12,213 nt of DNA from DASPJQ01 sp035299065 (lineage in GTDB: Bacteria > Bacteroidota > Bacteroidia > Flavobacteriales_D > UBA2798). The DNA is taken from NCBI GenBank assembly GCA_035299065.1, contig DATGXI010000036.1, positions 1 through 12,213 of the forward strand, in the 5' to 3' direction. The translations under genes were made by a program, and so were the position numbers. Position 1 is the stretch's first letter, and each line of letters opens with the position of its first letter. The notes under the pieces are model-generated. The model was not told where the DNA came from and ran no database searches. It saw only the letters and a program-made list of their open reading frames with translations. This document shows, in pieces, positions 1-8,006 of the stretch.

Positions 1-3000
1 TATTACAATGGACGTTATTGTGTAACGCCAGAATACCCTTCAGGAACCTATGCTTATTTTTTAAATACCGATGCAACCGGTAACGCTTCGTATCCAAACA
101 TGGTGGGTCCTGATTATTATGGAACTATTTATCCTTACAACACAGGGCCTTCGGGTGGAACAAGCGACATGCTGGTTGAAGATGTTCAGTGTTATGATCC
201 TACATCGCCATTGGCAGCCTCGTTAAATACTTCCACAAATGCTACCTGTAACGGGTCCAGCAACGGATCAGCAACAGTAACTGCAAGCGGTGGTAGTGGT
301 ACTTATACGTATTCATGGTCGCCATCGGGTGGATCAGCTGCAACAGCAAGCAGCCTTGCAGCGGGAACGTACACTTGTACTGTTTCTGACGGAAGTTCTA
401 CTGTTACGGTTTCAGTTACCATTACACAACCTGCAGCAATTGTTATTTCGGGTACGGTAACGAACCCAACATGTAATACCAGTACAAATGGTGCGGTCAA
501 CGTTACAGTTTCTGGTGGCTCAACTTATGATTCGGCAAATCCTGGCCTTGTAATTTCAGAAGTACATGCCAATCCAACTGCGGCATCAGATTCGCCATTT
601 GAATTTGTTGAGTTGGTTGCAACAAAAGCAATTGATTTTACAACAACTCCTTATACAGTTGTTTTTTCAAATAACGGAATAGCTACTTCAAGTGGTTGGA
701 TAAATGGAGGAAGTGTAACCTATGCATTTCAAATTTCAGCCGGTTCGGTAACCCAGGGCCAGGTTGTTTATGTAGGAGGTTCGTCCATGACACCAACAAC
801 AAACGTGCTGCGTTCAATTAATACAGGAACAACTGGGGGCGATGGTAGCATTGGAAATTCAAACACGGCAGGTGTGTTGGGTAATGGAGGTGCAAATGCC
901 GATGCCGTTGCAGTTTTCAGCACCGATGTTTCGTCCATTACAAATTCAACTGTTCCTGTAGATGCCATTTTCTTTGGTACCGCTATTGGAAGTGCAATGG
1001 TATCGGCAGGCACGGCAGGATACCAATTACCGGTTAACGATAAATATGCAGGTGGAAAATTGCAAACAACAAGTTCATTTGTGGCAGATCCTGTTTCGGG
1101 ACAATACTTAAAAGCAACAGGTGCATATAATATTCAAACCGATGCTTGGTCAACGGCACGTACATGGGCAAATACAGCAACATTTACAAATCTTGCAACG
1201 TCAGTTTCACTTACAGGGCCGTATACGTATTCATGGAGCAGCGGACCCACTACCGAGGATTTATCTTCGCTTGCAGCGGGTACATATACTGTAACCGTAA
1301 CCGATGCGGCAGGATGTACAAACAACGCGTCTTATACTGTTACAGCTCCTGCAGCTGTTTCAGGCACAACCAGCATTACCCATGTAAATTGTTTTGGTAA
1401 CTCAACCGGTGCGGTTGATTTAACCCCATCTGGTGGTAACGGATCGTATATTTACTCATGGACGGGTGGAGCCACTACACAGGATATTTCATCAAAGGCT
1501 GCAGGAACCTATAGTGTTACAATTACCGATGGAAACGGGTGTACAGGAAGTGTTTCCGCAATTGTTACACAACCTTCAGCTGCACTTTCGGCTTCAGCAA
1601 CAACAACATCAGCTTCGTGTTCTTCATCAACAGGTTCAGTTAATTTAACCGTAACTGGTGGTACGGCTCCGTATATGTATTTATGGAGCAATGGAGCAAC
1701 AACTGAAGATATATCAGCATTAAGTGCAGGCACATACACAGTAACAGTTACCGATTCAAAAGGGTGTACAACAAATGGCAGCTATATCGTCACATCGTCT
1801 TCGGGACCTTCATTGAGCACATCGGTTACCAATATTTTATGTAACGGTGCATCAACAGGAGCAATTAATCTGACTGTAACCGGTGGAACTGGAGCATTGG
1901 TTTATGCATGGAGCAACAGTGCAACAACCGAAGATATTTCTTCTCTTGCTGCTGGTACATATAGCGTTACTGTTACCGATGCTACAAGCTGTTCGGCTAC
2001 AACTTCGGTTACACTTACACAGCCAACAGCATTGAGCGCAAGCGCATCATCTACTTCAATTTTGTGTAATGGGGGAAGTTCAACTGTTACTGTGAATGCA
2101 AGCGGGGGTACAGCAGCTTATTCAGGAACCGGATCATTTACGCAAACGGCAGGAACATATAGTTACACGGTTACAGACGCAAATGGTTGTGCGGCTTCAA
2201 CAAGCATAACCATAACCCAACCAACTGCATTAAGTGCAAGTGCATCGTCTACTTCAATTTTGTGTAACGGAGGAAGTTCAACTGTTGTTGTGAGTGCAAG
2301 TGGAGGAACAGCCTCTTATTCGGGAACAGGATCATTTACGCAAACTGCAGGAACTACAAGTTATACAGTAACAGACGCAAACGGATGTTCGGCCTCAACA
2401 AGTGTAACCATAACTCAGCCAACTGCTGTTGCTGTAAGCGCCTCGTCCACCTCAATTTTATGCAATGGAGGATCTTCAACAGTAACCGTTACCGCAAGTG
2501 GAGGAACACCTGTTTACAGTGGAACAGGAACCAGCACACAAACCGCAGGAACCTATAGTTATACGGTAACCGATGCAAATGGATGTTCAGCTTCAACAAG
2601 CATTACCATTACGCAACCTTCAGCATTAAGTGCAAGCGCAACATCAACTTCAATTTTGTGTAATGGAGGAAGCTCAACCGTTACCGTGAACGCAAGTGGC
2701 GGTACACCCTCTTATGCCGGTACAGGAACAAGTTCACAAGTGGCCGGAACATATAGTTATACTGTAACGGATGCTAACGGATGTACTTCTTCAACCAGCG
2801 TTACAATTACTGAACCAACTGCGCTTTCTGCAAGTTCAACGGCCGGAACAATTCTTTGTAACGGGGGCAGTGCTTCTGTAGTTGTTGGCGCAACAGGAGG
2901 AACACCTTCCTACAGTGGAACAGGAACATTTTCAGCAAGTGCAGGAACAAACAATTTTACGGTAACCGATGCAAACGGGTGTACTTCCACAACAAGTGTT

Positions 3001-3999
3001 ACCTTGACCGAGCCAGCCGCAATTGTGGTGAGTGTTTCTGCAACCACCATAACCTGTAATGGCGATAATTCAACGGTTACTGTAAGCGCAACAGGAGGAA
3101 CACCTTCATATAGTGGAACAGGCTCTTCAACAGAAACAGCAGGAACGTACAGCTATACGGTTTCAGATGCAAACGGTTGCACGGCTTCATCAAGCGTAAC
3201 AATTACCGAACCTGCTATAATAACCGGTATAAATACTGCAACTGTATGCAGTGGAGGATCTGTTACGGTTGGGTCAAATACATATACTACGGGTGGTACG
3301 TATACAGACAACTTAATTGCCAGCAACGGTTGTGACAGCATAGTTACAACCAACCTTACGGTATTGCCTGCATTAAGCAGTTCGCAAAATGTAAGTATTT
3401 GTTCGGGTGACACCTATACTATTGGTTCAAGTACATATAACGTAGACGGAACATATGTTGATACCTTGACCAGCAGCAATGGATGTGATAGTGTTGTAAC
3501 AACGAACCTAACCGTTAATTCCACGATCAATATAGCAACTACAAATACGTCAACAACTGTAACAGCTGTTCAAACAGGTGCAGCATACCAATGGGTTGAT
3601 TGCAACAATGGCATGTTGCTCATTCCAGGTTCTGGAGCAACGGCCCAAACATTCAATGCACTCTTTAATGGTGACTATGCTGTAGTTATTACAATGGGCT
3701 CATGCAGCGATACAAGTTCGTGTGTAAACGTTAATGGAGTAGGGCTTGTTGACATTGATAAGACACCAACTCTTTTGGTATACCCGAATCCAACAAATGG
3801 GTTTGTAACAATTGAAAGCAACGCGGGTTTTGAAAAAATTGTCATTACGAATTTAGATGGTCAAATAATTCATGCAGTAAATGTTAACACAAACAGTCAA
3901 ACGTTAAACGTAAAGGAAATTCCCAACGGAATATACATGGTGACAATAACAGGAAATAGTGGAATGACCGTGCACAAACGGTTAATTGTAGCGCGTTAA
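1..3999 (+). CDS. Giant T9SS-exported YHYH/SprB-repeat protein, 5' end missing
   Basis: The frame is open from base 1, so the start lies upstream; 1332 codons are visible. Codons 1-45 are the end of a YHYH domain (YNGRYCVTPEYPSGTYAYF), closely matching the equivalent part of the gene at 4090. Next come two SprB repeats, the second split by a lamin-tail-like domain (codons 175-405), then three more long SprB repeats, six 66-residue repeats, two 51-residue repeats and a Trp/Cys-containing Ig-like stretch (about codons 1180-1245). A T9SS type A sorting domain follows, with YPNPTNG at codon 1261 and the ending KRLIVAR. The repeat region is very rich in Ser, Thr and Gly and poor in Lys and Arg, as in surface adhesins. 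SprB repeats are known from the gliding adhesin SprB. Surface display through T9SS is inferred from the tail. The role of the YHYH domain is unknown. Confidence 0.9.
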   Translation, partial: YYNGRYCVTPEYPSGTYAYFLNTDATGNASYPNMVGPDYYGTIYPYNTGPSGGTSDMLVEDVQCYDPTSPLAASLNTSTNATCNGSSNGSATVTASGGSGTYTYSWSPSGGSAATASSLAAGTYTCTVSDGSSTVTVSVTITQPAAIVISGTVTNPTCNTSTNGAVNVTVSGGSTYDSANPGLVISEVHANPTAASDSPFEFVELVATKAIDFTTTPYTVVFSNNGIATSSGWINGGSVTYAFQISAGSVTQGQVVYVGGSSMTPTTNVLRSINTGTTGGDGSIGNSNTAGVLGNGGANADAVAVFSTDVSSITNSTVPVDAIFFGTAIGSAMVSAGTAGYQLPVNDKYAGGKLQTTSSFVADPVSGQYLKATGAYNIQTDAWSTARTWANTATFTNLATSVSLTGPYTYSWSSGPTTEDLSSLAAGTYTVTVTDAAGCTNNASYTVTAPAAVSGTTSITHVNCFGNSTGAVDLTPSGGNGSYIYSWTGGATTQDISSKAAGTYSVTITDGNGCTGSVSAIVTQPSAALSASATTTSASCSSSTGSVNLTVTGGTAPYMYLWSNGATTEDISALSAGTYTVTVTDSKGCTTNGSYIVTSSSGPSLSTSVTNILCNGASTGAINLTVTGGTGALVYAWSNSATTEDISSLAAGTYSVTVTDATSCSATTSVTLTQPTALSASASSTSILCNGGSSTVTVNASGGTAAYSGTGSFTQTAGTYSYTVTDANGCAASTSITITQPTALSASASSTSILCNGGSSTVVVSASGGTASYSGTGSFTQTAGTTSYTVTDANGCSASTSVTITQPTAVAVSASSTSILCNGGSSTVTVTASGGTPVYSGTGTSTQTAGTYSYTVTDANGCSASTSITITQPSALSASATSTSILCNGGSSTVTVNASGGTPSYAGTGTSSQVAGTYSYTVTDANGCTSSTSVTITEPTALSASSTAGTILCNGGSASVVVGATGGTPSYSGTGTFSASAGTNNFTVTDANGCTSTTSVTLTEPAAIVVSVSATTITCNGDNSTVTVSATGGTPSYSGTGSSTETAGTYSYTVSDANGCTASSSVTITEPAIITGINTATVCSGGSVTVGSNTYTTGGTYTDNLIASNGCDSIVTTNLTVLPALSSSQNVSICSGDTYTIGSSTYNVDGTYVDTLTSSNGCDSVVTTNLTVNSTINIATTNTSTTVTAVQTGAAYQWVDCNNGMLLIPGSGATAQTFNALFNGDYAVVITMGSCSDTSSCVNVNGVGLVDIDKTPTLLVYPNPTNGFVTIESNAGFEKIVITNLDGQIIHAVNVNTNSQTLNVKEIPNGIYMVTITGNSGMTVHKRLIVAR
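241..2058 (+). repeat. Five long (about 75-residue) SprB repeats, the second interrupted
   Basis: The first conserved Cys codon of each unit lies at 247, 472, 1390, 1618 and 1840, and the following short array starts its Cys at 2065. Spacings are 225, 918, 228, 222 and 225 bp; the 918 bp spacing is 225 plus a 693 bp insertion. Each unit reads roughly CNG..G.......GG....Y.W, then TTEDIS..AAGTY.VTVTD and GC. The two Cys are 49-50 residues apart in units 2-5, counting unit 2 without its insert, and could form a disulfide. Unit 1 differs: it lacks the DxxGC Cys and has a Cys at codon 126 in TYTCTVSDG, 43 residues after the first. Confidence 0.88.
523..1215 (+). other. Lamin-tail-like domain inserted inside SprB repeat 2
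   Basis: Codons 175-405 do not fit the repeat pattern. The segment opens with LVISEVHANP and continues FEFVELVATKA, which resembles the start of bacterial lamin-tail (LTD) domains (ISEV..NP...EFVEL). It then carries a Gly/Asn-rich beta-type stretch. The SprB repeat stops at NVTVSGGS and resumes at GPYTYSWSSG with no residue lost or gained relative to unit 3. The reading frame is kept throughout. The LTD assignment rests on the opening motif and the beta-rich look; the C-terminal half of the insert is unrecognised. Confidence 0.65.
2059..3240 (+). repeat. Six short (66-residue) SprB-like repeats in exact register
   Basis: Units start at 2059, 2257, 2455, 2653, 2851 and 3049, a constant 198 bp period; the last unit is 192 bp. 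Each reads about ILCNGGSSTV.V.ASGGT, then YSGTG.....AGTYSYTVTDANGC and ITQPTALSASA. Compared with the long units they lack the Trp and the TTEDIS segment, and their Cys pair is 41 residues apart. Neighbouring units, especially the first two, are also very similar in DNA, which points to duplication within the gene. Confidence 0.92.
3241..3546 (+). repeat. Two 51-residue repeats of a third type
   Basis: Two units of 153 bp begin at 3241 and 3394. Both read about CSG...T.GS.TY...GTY.D.L, then NGCDS.VTTNLTV. The pattern differs from the SprB units upstream, although the Cys at the start and the NGC near the end are kept. This repeat type is common before the sorting domain of Bacteroidota surface proteins. 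Confidence 0.85.
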
Positions 4000-4089
4000 A
4001 ATATCCGGCAATGATCTTTTTGTTAAACGATCGCTTGCTGTTTTTAATGCGAAAAAAGTAAATTAAGTAACAATATAAACAAAACAAAT

Positions 4090-5403
4090 ATGAAGAGAAC
4101 CTTATTAATTTTATTGGTGGGTATAGCGTTTACCGGAGGCGCACAACCTGTAATTGACAGCTGGATAATGAATACCACTGGCCTTTACGCCAGCTTCTGG
4201 GAAAATACAGCAACAACAGGGCCGCCTAATTATGTATATCAAACAACAACCGATTCGGCCGATGTATTACAGGTATGTTATACAACCGATTCGGTATGGG
4301 TACGTGCCGAGGGAATGACAAATGACATGGGTAAATACCTTAACCCGGGAACGTGTGATCCGCAAGGATATGTTTTTCGCATACCGCGTAATTCAACTGT
4401 ACCTTCAACTAAAACCGAATCGCCAAAAGTGGGAGCCATTGGTGTACTTACAAACGGAATTCCAATTTACGGCTTGTCCAATTCATATTCATGGAATGGT
4501 ACAATCAATACCAACATGGGTGGACTAGGAATATGGAATGTTGAAGTTTACCTGTCTGAAGGATTTGTACTGGACACAGCTTTTGCGGCACATCCACAAC
4601 AGGACGGGGCTTACCACAGCCACGCCACACCCTGGAGGTTATTTAATTCTACTCCGTCAACCCAGCACTCACCGTTGGTTGGTTATGCGTTTGATGGTTA
4701 TCCGGTTTATGGTCCATACGGTTACAGCACCCCTATGAGTTCGGCAAGTGCAGTTACACGAATGAAAACAGGTTACAGTTTGCGTAGCATTACTGTAAGG
4801 CAAACACTGCCTGACGGTACAGTTCTTTCGGCTGGTCAGTATGGCCCTGCTGTTAGTTCTACCTACCCAATTGGAACCTATTGCGAAGACTACGAATGGT
4901 TGGCTGCAAACGGTGGCGACCTTGACGAGTACAACGGACGTTTTTGTGTTACCCCTGAATATCCATCAGGAACGTATGCTTATTTTGTAACCATGGATGC
5001 TACTGGTACGCCTGAGTTTCCTTATTACATTGGGATTAATTATTATGGTGATCCTGATGATGCAAATCTGGCAACCGGCCCGGGCTTTACGTATCCTACA
5101 ATTCCTTCAACCGGTACAACCTGTGTGGCTACCGGCATTGATGAAATTGATGCGCAACAATTAATTGGTGTTTATCCAAATCCAAACAACGGAAACTTCA
5201 ATGTGTTTTTGGATAACAATTCAGGTGACATGAACCAAATGCATGTATTCAACCAAATGGGAGAAAAAGTATATACAACAAACCTTACAAACGGAATTAA
5301 CCAGGTGAGCGTACCTGCAACATTCAGTAAAGGTTTATACTTTGTGCGTGCATCAAGTAAATCGGGAAAAATTACCGCTTCGCAAAGGGTAATTGTTCAA
5401 TAA
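4090..5403 (+). CDS. Secreted YHYH-domain protein with T9SS sorting domain
   Basis: This 437-residue protein starts with a signal peptide (MKRTLLILLVGIAFTGGA, cleavage likely before Gln19). The YHYH domain spans about residues 25-330. It has a degenerate first motif, DGAYHSH at 172-178 where the family usually shows YHYH, then AFDGYPVYGPYG, and the late signature DLDEYNGRFCVTPEYPSG at 277-294. The last 80 residues form a type A T9SS sorting domain, YPNPNNG from 362 and ending QRVIVQ. It matches the C-terminal YHYH part of the preceding gene closely, so the two are tandem paralogues; this one lacks all SprB repeats. The 90 bp gap upstream shows no convincing terminator or promoter, so cotranscription with the upstream gene is possible. 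A strong terminator follows the stop. YHYH proteins have no settled biochemical function, and the His and acidic residues only suggest possible metal binding. Confidence 0.92.
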   Translation: MKRTLLILLVGIAFTGGAQPVIDSWIMNTTGLYASFWENTATTGPPNYVYQTTTDSADVLQVCYTTDSVWVRAEGMTNDMGKYLNPGTCDPQGYVFRIPRNSTVPSTKTESPKVGAIGVLTNGIPIYGLSNSYSWNGTINTNMGGLGIWNVEVYLSEGFVLDTAFAAHPQQDGAYHSHATPWRLFNSTPSTQHSPLVGYAFDGYPVYGPYGYSTPMSSASAVTRMKTGYSLRSITVRQTLPDGTVLSAGQYGPAVSSTYPIGTYCEDYEWLAANGGDLDEYNGRFCVTPEYPSGTYAYFVTMDATGTPEFPYYIGINYYGDPDDANLATGPGFTYPTIPSTGTTCVATGIDEIDAQQLIGVYPNPNNGNFNVFLDNNSGDMNQMHVFNQMGEKVYTTNLTNGINQVSVPATFSKGLYFVRASSKSGKITASQRVIVQ

Positions 5404-5422
5404 TACCTGTTTTTTTCATGGC

Positions 5423-5458
5423 AAACCGTCCGTGGCTTTAAGCCCGGGCGGTTTTTTT
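5423..5458 (+). terminator. Intrinsic terminator after the second YHYH gene
   Basis: The left arm AAACCGTCCG (5423-5432) pairs with CGGGCGGTTT (5445-5454), with one G-U pair. The stem continues inside as GGCT (5434-5437) pairing with AGCC (5441-5444) around a TTA loop, with a single bulged T at 5433. A run of seven T follows (5452-5458). It starts 19 nt after the stop of the YHYH gene, so the genes from 5531 onwards probably have their own promoter. Confidence 0.9.
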
Positions 5459-5530
5459 ATTGCACTGGTTTTTGGTTGGTTAGGGTGTATTTGAACCTTT
5501 TGATCACTAAAATGTACAGGTTCTTAAATT

Positions 5531-6337
5531 ATGGCCATGAACTCATTTCTTGTTGATCCACGCAACTACCAGGTAAGTTTCTTATCGGTATTTCTATTAT
5601 ATGGTAATTGGTACCTTGGATGGGAAACCGATCCGCTTAAACTCATTGTGATTTTGTCAGTTTGTCTTTCAACGCAAGCGCTGGGATGTTATTTGTTTAA
5701 AAAAGATTATTCATCGCTCAAGAGCGCTGTCATTACTTCGCTTGGATTAACCATTTTACTACAGGCAAACTCAATGTACACCTACGCATTGGCTGCGTTT
5801 TTAGGTATAGCCTGCAAGTTTATTTTTCGTATGAACGGGAAACATTTTTTTAATCCGGCAAATTTTGGAATTATTGCAGTAATGTTAATGACAGGCGATG
5901 CATGGATTTCTCCCGGGCAGTGGGGAGCATCAGGAATTTTATTTTTCATGGTGGGTATTTTAGGATTTACCGTTTTGTATAGTGTTAACCGCATTGACAT
6001 TGGGTTGTTTTTCATTTTAACGTTATTTGCCCTTGACTATTCGCGTATGATCATTTACCAGGGATGGACGCACGATGTTATTTTTCACAAATACACGAAT
6101 GGTTCACTCTTGTTATTTACATTCTTCATGATCACCGATCCTGTTTCCACACCTTCAGGAGCAATTACACGAAAGGCATTTGCAATAGTAGTAGCCATCA
6201 CTGCATTTTATTTACAAAGCTTTATGCAATTGCATACAGCACCGGTTTGGGCGCTGTTTTTCATTAGCCCGCTTACCGTCCTATTTGACAAGCTTGAAAA
6301 AGCACCCTTATTTAAATGGATACCACAAACTAATTAA
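5531..6337 (+). CDS. Orphan RnfD/NqrB/UnbU-like membrane protein
   Basis: The 268-residue product is almost entirely hydrophobic with about eight membrane helices. Family signatures visible are KHFFNPANFG at 104-113 and MITDPVSTPSG at 200-210, matching NP-x-N/A-F and ATDPVTSP stretches of RnfD, NqrB and the UnbU proteins known from enediyne clusters. RnfD and NqrB carry FMN covalently on a Thr in an SGAT motif, and no such motif is visible here. None of the other Rnf or Nqr subunits is nearby, so a complete ion-pumping complex is not encoded in this window. The start at 5531 was chosen as the first ATG; 5537 is an alternative two codons later. The downstream gene begins 8 nt after the stop, so the two are very likely cotranscribed. 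A weak -7-like element (TGTATTTG, 5486-5493) lies between the terminator and this gene. Substrate and partner are unknown. Confidence 0.8.
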   Translation: MAMNSFLVDPRNYQVSFLSVFLLYGNWYLGWETDPLKLIVILSVCLSTQALGCYLFKKDYSSLKSAVITSLGLTILLQANSMYTYALAAFLGIACKFIFRMNGKHFFNPANFGIIAVMLMTGDAWISPGQWGASGILFFMVGILGFTVLYSVNRIDIGLFFILTLFALDYSRMIIYQGWTHDVIFHKYTNGSLLLFTFFMITDPVSTPSGAITRKAFAIVVAITAFYLQSFMQLHTAPVWALFFISPLTVLFDKLEKAPLFKWIPQTN

Positions 6338-6345
6338 AAATAATT

Positions 6346-7875
6346 ATGAAACGAATTGTAGCAAGTTTATTGGCATTACTGGTTTTAAATCCGAAAGCGT
6401 ATTCGTTTTGCGGATTTTATGTGGCCAAGGCCGATGCCAAAATATTCAACAAAGGCAGCCAGGTTATTTTGGTGCGCAATGGCGATAAAACAACCCTGAC
6501 CATGAGCAACGACTACCAGGGAGATGTAAAATATTTTGCCATGGTTATTCCGGTGCCGGTGGTTTTGAAAGAAGGCGATGTGAAAATTGCGAACCAGGCC
6601 TTGTTTGATCATTTTGATTCGTATTCGGGTCCACGATTGGTAAGTTATTATGACCAGAATCCGTGTTATGATTATTATTCCAATAATAAATATAAACGAA
6701 GTATGGCTTATGGTGCACCTGAAAGCGAATCAAAGTCTATGGATATAGCTGAATCAAAAGTTGATCATCATGTTACCATTGAGGCAAAGTATACGGTTGG
6801 TGAGTATGATATACTTGTATTGTCAGCCAAGGAATCTACGGGCTTAAAGGATTGGCTAACGGAAAGTGGTTATGTGTTGCCTGCAGGTGCCGAAGCGGTG
6901 CTTGATCCTTATATTAAAAACAATTTGAAATTTTTTGTGGTGAAGGTTAACATGGAGAAATTTAAAACTACGGGATACCAGAACCTGCGTCCAATACAAA
7001 TTACGTACGAATCGCCAAAATTCATGTTGCCTATACGATTGGGAATGGCCAATTCAACCGGTTCGCAGGACTTGATTGTTTATGCCTTTACAAAAACAGG
7101 CCGTGTTGAATGTACCAACTACCGCACCATTAAGATGCCAACAGGTCGCAATGTTCCTCTCGACATTCAAAACAATTTTGGTAAATTCTATAAGTCGGTT
7201 TTCAAGAAGCAATACAATGCTGAGAGCAAAAACGGTGTGTTTTTGGAATACGCGTGGAACGTTTCACCAACGTATGGCCAGGTAAAATGTGATCCTTGTG
7301 TGGGGCCTCCACCGGTTTTTGCCCAATTGAAAGAAGCGGGTGTTGACTGGCTGGATGCAGGCAACGCAGGAAATGTGTTTTTTACGCGATTGCATGTACG
7401 GTATACGCGTGATAAGTTTCCGCAGGATTTATTTTTCCAGGTTACACCCAATACCGAAACTTTCCAGGCGCGTTACATCATAACACATCCGGCTACAGGC
7501 GATTTTAGTTGTGATGGGGGACAATCATATGTGCGCGCATTGGCGGGTAAACGCAGAACGGAAGTAAATAATTTATACGCGCTTACAGGTTGGAATACCG
7601 AAAAATACAAAACCTATATTTACGAATACAACCACTTTTTAGGCAAACAAACCGATGATGAAGATGATGAAAGCATTTACCTTACGCCCGTAAACGATGA
7701 TGGGTTAGGTAACCGTAAAATTTACCTTACAGGTTTGTTGTTGGCTGTATTGCTGTTTACATTTGTGTTTAATCCTAAACGAAGGAAAGGTAATTTACCA
7801 CGTTATACTGGATCATCTTCCCTTGCACACAATCTGCCACAAAGGGAACCGGGCGCTGAGAAGAATGAGGCTTAA
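6346..7875 (+). CDS. Exported DUF2330-type protein with CxxC motif and C-terminal membrane anchor
   Basis: The 509-residue protein begins with a signal peptide (MKRIVASLLALLVLNPKAYS, cleavage likely before Phe21), directly followed by FCGFYVAKADAKIFN, the typical opening of DUF2330 proteins. The body has the SQVILVRNGDKTTLTMSNDY and MVIPVPVVL stretches also typical of that family. A CDPC motif at 315-318 could be a redox pair or metal ligand. After an acidic linker (TDDEDDES) there is one membrane helix at about 459-477, then a basic tail (NPKRRKGN), so the bulk is predicted to face the periplasm with the tail inside. It follows the RnfD-like gene by 8 nt. DUF2330 has no known biochemical role; pairing with an RnfD/UnbU-like protein suggests an electron-transfer or cofactor-related function, but that is inference. 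Confidence 0.85.
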   Translation: MKRIVASLLALLVLNPKAYSFCGFYVAKADAKIFNKGSQVILVRNGDKTTLTMSNDYQGDVKYFAMVIPVPVVLKEGDVKIANQALFDHFDSYSGPRLVSYYDQNPCYDYYSNNKYKRSMAYGAPESESKSMDIAESKVDHHVTIEAKYTVGEYDILVLSAKESTGLKDWLTESGYVLPAGAEAVLDPYIKNNLKFFVVKVNMEKFKTTGYQNLRPIQITYESPKFMLPIRLGMANSTGSQDLIVYAFTKTGRVECTNYRTIKMPTGRNVPLDIQNNFGKFYKSVFKKQYNAESKNGVFLEYAWNVSPTYGQVKCDPCVGPPPVFAQLKEAGVDWLDAGNAGNVFFTRLHVRYTRDKFPQDLFFQVTPNTETFQARYIITHPATGDFSCDGGQSYVRALAGKRRTEVNNLYALTGWNTEKYKTYIYEYNHFLGKQTDDEDDESIYLTPVNDDGLGNRKIYLTGLLLAVLLFTFVFNPKRRKGNLPRYTGSSSLAHNLPQREPGAEKNEA

Positions 7876-7899
7876 CCAACAGCTGTAGGCAATAACAGG

Positions 7900-7925
7900 T
7901 TTAACCTTAAAAATATAGGGTTAAA
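7900..7925 (+). terminator. Possible weak hairpin after the DUF2330 gene
   Basis: TTTAACC (7900-7906) is complementary to GGTTAAA (7919-7925), separated by a 12-nt AT-rich loop. The following bases are T-rich (TTTGTTATTTGG) but not an unbroken T run. The stem is only 7 bp and AT-rich, so this is a candidate, not a clear terminator. It overlaps a possible -7 promoter motif. Confidence 0.25.
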
Positions 7926-7929
7926 TTTG
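7922..7929 (+). promoter_or_regulatory. Possible -7 element (TAAATTTG) for the third YHYH gene
   Basis: TAAATTTG fits the Bacteroidota -7 consensus TAnnTTTG exactly and lies 77 nt before the ATG at 8007. No TTTG-like -33 element is visible at the usual distance, and an 8-base AT-rich match can occur by chance. Confidence 0.28.
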
Positions 7930-8006
7930 TTATTTGGTTTACAAATATCGCTGAAGTCCGTTAGGGTATTGTCGTTTCAAATCGTTTACGGGATAAATAA
8001 ACAATT

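Noticed and set aside
2059..3240. Regular repeats resembling a CRISPR array
   Set aside because: The 198-bp units are coding, similar along their whole length and keep one reading frame; there are no short identical repeats with unique spacers.
3884..4087. 67-codon minus-strand ORF across the 3999-4090 intergenic region
   Set aside because: Most of it is antisense to the sorting-domain coding region, and no promoter, ribosome binding site or recognisable product supports it.
4000..4089. Terminator or promoter between the first two YHYH genes
   Set aside because: A T run at 4017-4022 has no GC-rich stem before it, and the nearest -7-like string mismatches the essential A; no element could be supported.
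6155..6169. SGAIT in the RnfD-like protein as the covalent FMN site
   Set aside because: It follows directly after the TDPVSTP signature, which in RnfD/NqrB lies downstream of the SGAT flavin motif, and the key position holds Ile where the motif needs Thr.
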